DNA of 64,000 nt, from positions 45,925 through 109,924 of the forward strand of contig NZ_JAFBEX010000020.1 in assembly GCF_016908975.1 (NCBI RefSeq). Reading direction: 5' to 3'. Both the position numbers and the translations under genes were made by a program. Below, in pieces: positions 52,425 to 59,343 of the stretch. Position 1 is the stretch's first letter; each line of letters starts with the position of its first letter. This stretch comes from Neobacillus cucumis. Lineage in GTDB: Bacteria; Bacillota; Bacilli; Bacillales; Cytobacillaceae. A model generated the notes under the pieces. The model had not been told where the DNA came from, did not search any database, and was given only the letters and a program-made list of their open reading frames with translations.

Positions 52425-52616
52425 TTATGTTAATTTCTTATAGAAGATGATAGATAATATATCCTTACTACCATTTAATCCTATTGTAAAAGAAAGCGAT
52501 ACATCATTTTCTAGAGTAATTTTTGGGTTTCTAAAAATTAAAACGTTTTCATAAGGAGATTCCTTAACCAATTCACTATTCATTCCATAAGGAGTTCGAT
52601 TTTTATAAAATTTGTT
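52425..52616 (-). pseudogene. Remnant of an unidentified gene
   Basis: On the minus strand an open frame ends at 52425 and reads YKNRTPYGMNSELVKESP, ENVLIFRNPKITLENDVS and FTIGLNGSKDILSIIFYKKL. Its composition looks protein-like, but it runs upstream into a TAG at 52617-52619, and the only internal ATG lacks a ribosome site. Probably the 3' end of a decayed gene. Around it (52403-52774) I see no other gene. Confidence 0.35.
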
Positions 52617-52774
52617 CTAGTTATCTCCATAACTTGACACTTATATGATGATTATACATGATGGAAGGAGGCTCTAGTAGTTATTTTAGACCTATTAATA
52701 GAGTAACAGATGAGTAAGGACAACTTATGCACTAAACGATAGTCTTCTAATATTTCATTTTTAGGGGGATTCAG

Positions 52775-54450
52775 ATGGATGTTAGTGGAATTTTAAAGGT
52801 AGTTGCAGAAAGTAAACGAGTTGATCCAAGTGAAGAAAAACAATTAAACACATCGATTGGCAGTGGTAAAGCCTTTCAAGAACTTCTTCAAAAATCCAAA
52901 CAAGATCCCGAGGCTTTTTGGAATGATGTGGCGCGATTATTTCCGTGCTCGCATGCTTTCGCATTGGGGCTATTTATAATACCGTATTTTCAGGTTACTC
53001 TGAAAAGTCTTTGAAGGACCGTCTTGTTAGCTTTGAGCCAAAGATTATCGTGACCACGGACGCTACTACAAGACGGGGAAACATGGTTCTCTTGAAAGAA
53101 AAAGTGGATGCAGTCATTCCTGATATTCCGTCTATTGAAGCAGTGATTGTTGTAAATCGCTTAAACACTGAAATCAATATGAAAGATGGACGTGATTTCT
53201 GGTGGGAGGACCTTACGAAAAAGGCGAGTATCCATTGTGAACCTGAGAGATTAGAGGCCAATGATTATGGTATTGTGTTTTATACAAGCGGCACAACAGG
53301 AAAGCCAAAGGGGGTCGTTCATTCAGGAATGGCCTTTGTCATCCAAAATTACATTTATAGCAAATATCATATGGATCATCATAATGACGATGTTTTCTGG
53401 TGTTCGGCGGATATTGGCTGGTTGACGATGCATATTTGGGGCATTGCTGGTGCATTAGCAAATGGGGTTACCACGGTTGTATATGAAGGAGCAATCGACT
53501 ATCCAACAAAGGACAGATTTTATCAGGTGATTGAGAAATACCGTGTCAATAAAGTGTTTACTGCTCCAACGGCATTGCGCATGTTAAAGAGTTTAGGTGA
53601 AAAAGTTTTGAATCAATTTGATCTATCCTGCTTGGATGTCATTTCCCTAGTTGGTGAACCTTTTGATCCAGAATCATGGCAATGGACGTATGAAGTACTG
53701 GGAAAGAAAAAGATATGTGTCAATAATACATGGGGACAAACGGAAACAGCCGGTTGTCCAATTGCTGGTGCAGCATGGTTAACCCCAATGAAGCCTGGAT
53801 CAGCCGGAATGCAATTTTTAGGAGCTGATATAGCTGTAGTGGATGAAGAGGGAAAGCCGGTTAAACCGGGTACATTAGGAAATTTAATTATTAGAAAACC
53901 ATTTCCAATGCTGTGTCGCACACTTTGGAAGGAACCCGAGCGCTACATTTCCTCTTATTTTAGCCAAGTAGAAGGGAGCTATTTTGCTAGTGATTTGGCT
54001 CTAATTGATGAAGATGGCTATGTATGGGTCGTTGGTCGTTCTGACGATGCATTCAATGTTGCCGGGCATCGCTTAAGTACAATGGAAATTGAAAGTGCAG
54101 TGCTTGAATGTGAAGGGGTTGCTGAGGCGGCTGTCATTGGTGTCCCGGATGAAATTAAAGGAGAGGTACCGCTCGTATTTGCCCGGGTAAATGACCCTTC
54201 TCTTGGGACAGATCATTTAAAAGAAAAAATAAATGAACGGATTATCCAGCTTATCGGAAAAATCGCTCTGCCTAAAACCATCATTTTCACTGAAACACTC
54301 CCAAAAACAGTAAGCGGAAAAATCATGCGCCGGCTATTAAAGGAAATTTTCTTATCAGGAAAAGTCTCAGGTGACATTACAGGGCTTGAAGATCCAGCAA
54401 CAGTAGCGCAAATTCAAACAATTATTAATGAAAGGTATACTGTAAAGTAA
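52775..54450 (+). pseudogene. Acyl-CoA (acetyl-CoA type) synthetase pseudogene with internal deletion
   Basis: The N-terminal ~58 residues (from ATG 52775: MDVSGILKVV ... FQELLQKSKQDPEAFWNDVAR) are followed near 52945 by a different frame starting ACFRIGAIYNTVFSGYSEKSL. About 100 residues normally found between these parts are missing and the frame changes at the junction. The rest is well preserved: P-loop YTSGTTGKPKG, WCSADIGWLTM, NNTWGQTETAGCP, and the C-terminal KTVSGKIMRR lysine motif. The original enzyme activated acetate or propionate with ATP. As it stands it cannot make a full enzyme. Confidence 0.82.
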
Positions 54451-54498
54451 TTCGATAAGGCAATTGTATGGCTATCCATAATATTATAAAACGAGTAA

Positions 54499-54537
54499 GG
54501 TTCACGAATAATATCTGTGAGCCTCTTCTTTTTTTAA
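54499..54537 (+). terminator. Terminator after the synthetase pseudogene
   Basis: GGTTCAC and GTGAGCC with an 11-nt loop, followed by TCTTCTTTTTTT. Confidence 0.7.
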
Positions 54538-54571
54538 GGGTGCTTTTATCAAACAAATACCCAAAATATGG

Positions 54572-54627
54572 TTGACACTAATAGATTACAAATGTAATAT
54601 AGATGACATGTGGATTACATTTGTAAT
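54572..54627 (+). promoter_or_regulatory. blaI promoter with two BlaI operators
   Basis: TTGACA (54572-54577) and TAATAT (54595-54600) at 17 bp form the promoter. ATTACAAATGTAAT (54585-54598) overlaps the -10, and ATTACATTTGTAAT (54614-54627) lies just downstream. Both are palindromes with the TACA-N2-TGTA core bound by BlaI/MecI repressors, implying autorepression. Confidence 0.85.
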
Positions 54628-54647
54628 ACGGGAGGTGTATTGTATAT

Positions 54648-55046
54648 ATGAAAGAATTACCTAAAATATCGGAAGCCGAATTGGAAATTATGAAAGTTCT
54701 TTGGGCAAAATCTCCTCAAACAGCGAATGAGATAATTGAAAAGCTTGAATTAACGATGGATTGGAAACCGAAAACGATTCGAACGCTAATTAACAGATTA
54801 GTACAAAAAGAAGCGGTTGCTTATCATCAAGAAAAAGGGCGTATGTATGAATATTTTCCATTGGTCTCTCAAGATAGCTATTTACAAGTAGAAACAAGAT
54901 CCTTACTCAAACGTTTCTATGGTGCAGCCTTTAAACCGTTACTTGTAAATTTCTTGAAAGAAGAAAAACTATCACCAGAAGACATTAGCGAACTCAAGCA
55001 AATACTAGACCAGAAGACAGAAGAGAATCAGAGGAAGGAAAGGTAA
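54648..55046 (+). CDS. blaI: BlaI/MecI-family repressor
   Basis: A 132-residue winged-helix repressor (PKISEAELEIMKVLWAKSPQTANEIIEKL ... KTIRTLINRLVQKEAV), normally cleaved when its partner protease BlaR1 is activated. It binds the two palindromes upstream of itself, so it is autoregulated. The ATG follows GGAGGTG. Two bases separate it from blaR1. No beta-lactamase or mecA gene is adjacent, so the regulated target lies elsewhere or is lost. Confidence 0.9.
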   Translation: MKELPKISEAELEIMKVLWAKSPQTANEIIEKLELTMDWKPKTIRTLINRLVQKEAVAYHQEKGRMYEYFPLVSQDSYLQVETRSLLKRFYGAAFKPLLVNFLKEEKLSPEDISELKQILDQKTEENQRKER

Positions 55047-55048
55047 AA

Positions 55049-57178
55049 ATGATTGATATTTTTCTAGACAGCTATCTTCCTCGATTATTTGACTGGGTGA
55101 TAGAAACATCTATTATGGCAAGTATACTGGTTGCACTCATCATAGGTGTTAAAATCTTACTAAGAAACAGGCTTACCCCAAGGTGGCACTTTCTACTTTG
55201 GATGATTTTAATTGTGCGACTCATACTACCGTGGTCACCAGATAGTTCTTATAGTATTTATTCTATTCTTTCAAAGAGTTATGAAAAGGCCATTTCTATT
55301 CCAAGCCAACCAGTAGTTTCTTCAGAAAACGAAACTACGCAAGAAACGACAGCGGTTGTATCTGGTACGAGGGCATTCAAAGAAGAGGAACACTTATCTG
55401 CTGGTTCACGACAAACAACCAAGAATAGTAAAACAGAATCAACAGTTCCTATTGAGAAGCAAAAGGAAGAACCAATTTCCTTACAAACTATTGCTTTATA
55501 CACTTGGTTAGCAGGTGTTATTGGATTAGGTTTCGTAACTTATCTAATCAATCAAAAATTAAACCGATACATACAACAACAACCAGTTATTACGGATAAA
55601 AGGATTGTTAAAATATTCGAGAATTGTAAGCAATCTATGTCTGTTCAACAAAGTATCCCATTACTCTTAGCTGGTAAAATCTCTAGTCCGACAGTCCTTG
55701 GTTTTTTTCGCCCCAGGATATTACTGTCAAATGTTTATTTTAGTCAACTAACTGACCAACAATTACAACATATTTTTTATCATGAGTTAGCCCACATTAA
55801 ACGAAGAGACGTTGGTGTTAATTGGCTAATGCATAGTTTACTAATCTTTAATTGGTTTAATCCAATTCTATGGTTTGCCTATGTTTGGATGCGAGAGGAT
55901 CAGGAACTTGCATGTGATGCATATGCACTGACGTTTATGGAGGAAGAGGAAAAAATCCCATATGGACTTACCATTATAAGTCTTTTAGAACACTACTCAA
56001 AAAATTATCAAATACCTAGTTTGGCTAATTTAAGTAGAAATAAAAGAATCTTAAAGAGGAGAATTTTTATGATTAAAAAATTTCAAAAGAAATCATATGG
56101 CTGGTCTATACTTGGAATTGTTGTAGTGATGATTATTTCATCGCTATCCTTACTGAATGCACATGCAGATAGTTTAAATGAAAAGCAGGAAAAGCAAGTG
56201 GAAACGAAAGAAACAGCAAATGCGAATGTTCAATCGAATGGATTCGATCCAAGATTGAAAAAATTTATTGCAGAACAAGCCGAGGAATTTAAAAATACAA
56301 CAAACTTCAATCAATATACTGCGAAGTTCAATCATTTAGTGTCGGAATTTGCCAATCAGTACACTGGATATCCTACAGTTGAAGCTGCATACGATTTTGA
56401 AAATTTACGAACGTTGATACAATTGGGATCAACCATTAACTTTTCTTCGGATCAATTACAAAAACAAGGTAATGAAACAGATGAAAGAATCGTTCGAGCG
56501 AAACGTGTGCCGGAATACGTAAAACAAATTTTGAACGACCTTGATGTTGTCATGAATAAAAATGGCAAAGGCAAAACGTATGGAGTGTTACACCAGTTGG
56601 ACGGAGAACATGTTATAGATTTAGAAAAGTTTGCATATCACGAACAAGAATTTCCTGCTGAACTTAAGGAATATGATATTCAAAATTATAAAATCGCGGA
56701 AGTTGAATCGAGCAGATTGGACCCAAGAATGAAAAAACTTATCTCTGAACAAGCGGACATATTTAAAAATACAACCGACATCAATGAATATTCCAAAAAG
56801 ATTGAACAATTAGGTCAAGAATTTGGAAAATTGCCAACTTTTTCTTATAACGTTAAAGTTGCATACGATTTTGAAAATTTTCGAAGGTTGATAGCATGGG
56901 AACAACACTATTCCTATGTTATATCTGTTGAAAAACAACAAGGTATTGATACAACAGAGAGTATGGAGTTAATCAAAGAAACATTTGAATACATAAAACA
57001 AGTTCTAAACGACCTTGATGTTGCAATGAATAAAAATGGTAAAGGCGAAACGTATGGAGTGTTACACCAGTTGGATGGAGAACATGTAATAGAATTAGAA
57101 AAGTTTATATATGGTGAACAAGGATTTCCTGCTGAAGTTAAAGATTATTATACCCAACTGATTCAAAGGAGAGAATAA
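55049..57178 (+). CDS. BlaR1-like M56 sensor protease with duplicated novel sensor domain
   Basis: A 709-residue protein. The N-terminal ~375 residues form the M56 membrane protease with zinc motif H245-E-L-A-H249, ELACDAYA downstream and several membrane spans, the last near 350-370. Beyond it there is no penicillin-binding sensor (no SxxK/SxN/KTG). Instead there are two copies of a ~150-residue domain, from residues ~400 and ~558, each with DPR-KK, FKNTT, AYDFENFRRL-like, KQ(I/V)LNDLDV and GVLHQLDGEHVI. The ligand is therefore unlikely to be a classical beta-lactam. Confidence 0.82.
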   Translation: MIDIFLDSYLPRLFDWVIETSIMASILVALIIGVKILLRNRLTPRWHFLLWMILIVRLILPWSPDSSYSIYSILSKSYEKAISIPSQPVVSSENETTQETTAVVSGTRAFKEEEHLSAGSRQTTKNSKTESTVPIEKQKEEPISLQTIALYTWLAGVIGLGFVTYLINQKLNRYIQQQPVITDKRIVKIFENCKQSMSVQQSIPLLLAGKISSPTVLGFFRPRILLSNVYFSQLTDQQLQHIFYHELAHIKRRDVGVNWLMHSLLIFNWFNPILWFAYVWMREDQELACDAYALTFMEEEEKIPYGLTIISLLEHYSKNYQIPSLANLSRNKRILKRRIFMIKKFQKKSYGWSILGIVVVMIISSLSLLNAHADSLNEKQEKQVETKETANANVQSNGFDPRLKKFIAEQAEEFKNTTNFNQYTAKFNHLVSEFANQYTGYPTVEAAYDFENLRTLIQLGSTINFSSDQLQKQGNETDERIVRAKRVPEYVKQILNDLDVVMNKNGKGKTYGVLHQLDGEHVIDLEKFAYHEQEFPAELKEYDIQNYKIAEVESSRLDPRMKKLISEQADIFKNTTDINEYSKKIEQLGQEFGKLPTFSYNVKVAYDFENFRRLIAWEQHYSYVISVEKQQGIDTTESMELIKETFEYIKQVLNDLDVAMNKNGKGETYGVLHQLDGEHVIELEKFIYGEQGFPAEVKDYYTQLIQRRE

Positions 57179-57224
57179 GTTATTTGCTCCTATCAATGAT
57201 TGTGATATAGGGTCCTTAAGCTAA

Positions 57225-57710
57225 GAGTTAGCAAGAGTAGAAGATCTGCTAGGTACGGGATTTTCGTCAGTTCCATATTTATTACCCGTGTTGCAAGGAA
57301 ATGAACAAGAGAAATTAGCCAACAAACTTCTCCTTAGAGATGAATGTCCTTCTTGGTTATATGAGATTAAGATGGGAGCACCTTCTATTTGCGAAAGCTG
57401 GGATGCATACGCAGAAGATGGAACGCCAAGTAAGTATTCCATGAACCATTTTGCATTTGGCTGTGTGTAGCGAATATCTTTTTCGAACAAATCTAGGCAT
57501 TCATTCTTTAAAGCCAGGATTCAGTTGCTTATCAAACCAGATTTGGAATGTGGCCTTACCTATGTACAAGGAGCGCATGATTGTATATGCGGGATGATTG
57601 AAGTTTCCTGGAGGATTGTTGGCTCTCATGCCACGATGGATGTTGTCATTACCCCAGATGTTCAGGCAGGTTTTTTAATACCTCTAGAGTTTTGCCGAGG
57701 CGTCTTATAG
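57225..57710 (+). pseudogene. C-terminal remnant of a GH78 alpha-L-rhamnosidase
   Basis: The frame from 57225 reads LGTGFSSVPYLLPVL, CPSWLYEIKMGAPSICESWD and KYSMNHFAFG, matching the end of the six-hairpin catalytic domain of GH78 rhamnosidases. After a stop at 57470 another frame gives LIKPDLECGLTYVQGAHD and WRIVGSHATMDVVITPD, the C-terminal beta domain. The start and most of the enzyme are missing and at least one frameshift is present. It is a dead fragment. Confidence 0.65.
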
Positions 57711-57756
57711 ATACAAATATCTAATCTTCAGTCATAATAATTACGTCTTATAGCTA

Positions 57757-57832
57757 CGAAAAAAAAACGCTATGTCCCGTAATTGTCCCGTTTGAGTGGT
57801 CGGAAATCAAATACGTTAACATAGCGTTTTTA
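57757..57832 (-). terminator. Probable terminator of the tRNA-Arg transcript
   Basis: AAAACGCTATG (57764-57774) and CATAGCGTTTT (57820-57830) are inverted copies around a 45-base loop. On the minus strand, downstream of the tRNA, the last arm runs into nine T residues. Confidence 0.5.
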
Positions 57833-57840
57833 ACGTTTAG

Positions 57841-57914
57841 CGTCCCGAAGAGGATTCGAACCTCCGACCTACAGTTTAGGAAACTGTTGCTCTATCCTGC
57901 TGAGCTATCGGGAC
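57841..57914 (-). tRNA. tRNA-Arg (anticodon CCT)
   Basis: On the minus strand the acceptor arms GTCCCGA and TCGGGAC, a D-arm (TAGCTCAGCAGGATAGAGC), the anticodon arm CAGTTT-CCT-AAACTG, and the T-arm with GGTTCGAATCC fold into a complete cloverleaf of about 74 nt. The anticodon CCT reads AGG arginine codons. The 3' CCA is not encoded. Confidence 0.92.
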
Positions 57915-58115
57915 AAGTTAAATAAAATTATTTAGTTCAAACACACAACTATTGAACCCGTCCTGATCTCAGTATGATTACTCAAGAAGCAGTTCGATCA
58001 GTACGCTGAAGTAAACTCCATTGGAGCATATTCGAACGTGGTGTGCTATCGGGATAAATAGGAACGTTATTAATTATAATAATTAAATTAGAAAAGGTCA
58101 ATGGAAAAGTTGCTG
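57915..58115. other. Region between tRNA-Arg and the YwaF-like gene
   Basis: No gene is seen. Near 58047-58056 the string GCTATCGGGA repeats the 5' end of the tRNA (minus strand) and is preceded by ATTCGAAC, so this may be a decayed partial tRNA copy. The match is too short to be sure. Confidence 0.3.
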
Positions 58116-58853
58116 TTAAGACATTGGGAGGTTTCTTTCCAGTTCCGTTTTTGCGGTTTTCTCCCTAAATAAGCCCCAAACAATTAGACTTAACGTAATT
58201 AATAAACCATCTAACGATAAGATATACCAAGGATAGGGACCAAGGACATCTAATAGGCTGGTGCTGCTTGGCTTATGGCTTAAAAACATATAGTTTCCGC
58301 CCACCAGCTTATTAATGAGCATAATAATTGGCATAAGAACATTTAAAAAGATAAATAACTTTAAAACGGACCAGATGGTTGGCCGGTATCCTTTTGCCCA
58401 TGTAAAATAGAGTGGCACCCAAATGCTCATTAAATGAGTATAAAAAAAATGATAAAACCGAAAATGCGGGAAGTCATAATTTAATAAGGGAGTAAAAATG
58501 GCCTGAGATGCTCCTAATAATGCGGTGAATAACAATATTTCGTAGAATATCTTTTTTCTAGTTAATAGTAAAATGATATTTAAAATAAGACTGATGCTGC
58601 ACAACTCTAGAGGGATAGCGTGACTTATATCCCAGTTGCCATTTATTAACATCCAGATATGATAGGTTACTTCTATTGTAATTAACGAAATAGCTGCTCC
58701 AATTTCCCAATTTCTTGTCTTGTCTGTTTTTAACTTTTGTCTATATAGATAAATGCAGCTTGCCACTACCAGTAAGAGGACAATAATGAAAAAGTGACTA
58801 ACGGAAAACATTTCAAAATGATAATTTTTCGAACTACCACCGAACCACCCCAA
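58116..58853 (-). CDS. YwaF-like integral membrane protein (TIGR02206 type)
   Basis: A 245-residue protein with about six to seven membrane spans. The N-terminal MFSVSHFFIIVLLLV and the motif SHAIPLELCSISLILN, followed by HFRFYHFFYTHLMSIWVPLY, are characteristic of the YwaF/TIGR02206 family, whose function is unknown. TTG 58853 is the likely start (GGGGGTG upstream on the minus strand). It lies between the tRNA and the mutS repeat array. Confidence 0.82.
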   Translation of the reverse strand: MGWFGGSSKNYHFEMFSVSHFFIIVLLLVVASCIYLYRQKLKTDKTRNWEIGAAISLITIEVTYHIWMLINGNWDISHAIPLELCSISLILNIILLLTRKKIFYEILLFTALLGASQAIFTPLLNYDFPHFRFYHFFYTHLMSIWVPLYFTWAKGYRPTIWSVLKLFIFLNVLMPIIMLINKLVGGNYMFLSHKPSSTSLLDVLGPYPWYILSLDGLLITLSLIVWGLFREKTAKTELERNLPMS

Positions 58854-58962
58854 ACGAACACCCCCTATATTTTGTACTTTACCATGCTTTGAATTCAGAT
58901 AAAGTCGAAAGTTAGTTAAATAAAAAACAAATTAACCATTAATTTGGCAAATATTCAACGGG

Positions 58963-58991
58963 TGCCCGACACTGGCCGTATATGATATAAT
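58963..58991 (+). promoter_or_regulatory. Candidate promoter upstream of the family B array and mutS
   Basis: TATAAT at 58986-58991 is a perfect -10; the -35 (TGCCCG or the nearby CCGACA) is poor. If used, the mutS leader would be about 345 nt and contain the whole repeat array. Confidence 0.3.
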
Positions 58992-59046
58992 AGTTTGTCG
59001 AAGAAAAGCGATTATGAAATACAGTAGTTAGTTACTGGGAATAAGC

Positions 59047-59298
59047 ATGAGGACAAAAATGGCGAACAGAAAGCCAAACATGTCCGCATGAAGCCGTCAT
59101 GAGGACACAAAAGGCGAGCAGAGAGATAAACATGTCCGCATAAAACCTTCATGAGGACAAAAAAGCTGGACAAAGTGCCAAACATGTTCACATGAAGCCA
59201 TTATGAGGACAAAAAAGTTGGACAAAGAGCCAAACATGTCCCCATGAAACCCACATGAGGATCAAAAGAGCAAACAATCAATTTTGTCCCCTTAACAA
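59047..59298. repeat. Family B: five tandem 52-bp hairpin-like units before mutS
   Basis: Units start at 59047, 59099, 59151, 59203 and 59255, exactly 52 bp apart. Each opens with ATGAGGA(C/T)A-like sequence and in copies 1-4 carries TGTCCGCAT-like sequence at unit positions 35-43, forming an imperfect inverted pair. The interior (GGAC-AA-G-GCCAAACA) is shared by several copies. The last unit is degenerate. The GGACA and TGTCC cores fall at the same unit positions as in family A at 12397-12854, although the rest differs. Confidence 0.88.
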
Positions 59299-59343
59299 GA
59301 ACCGTAAATTCTTAAATAAATAGATGAAAACCTGGAGGTCATT

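Noticed and set aside
58035..58056. Second tRNA or attachment-site duplicate
   Set aside because: Only about ten bases match the tRNA 5' end and no cloverleaf or integrase gene is present.
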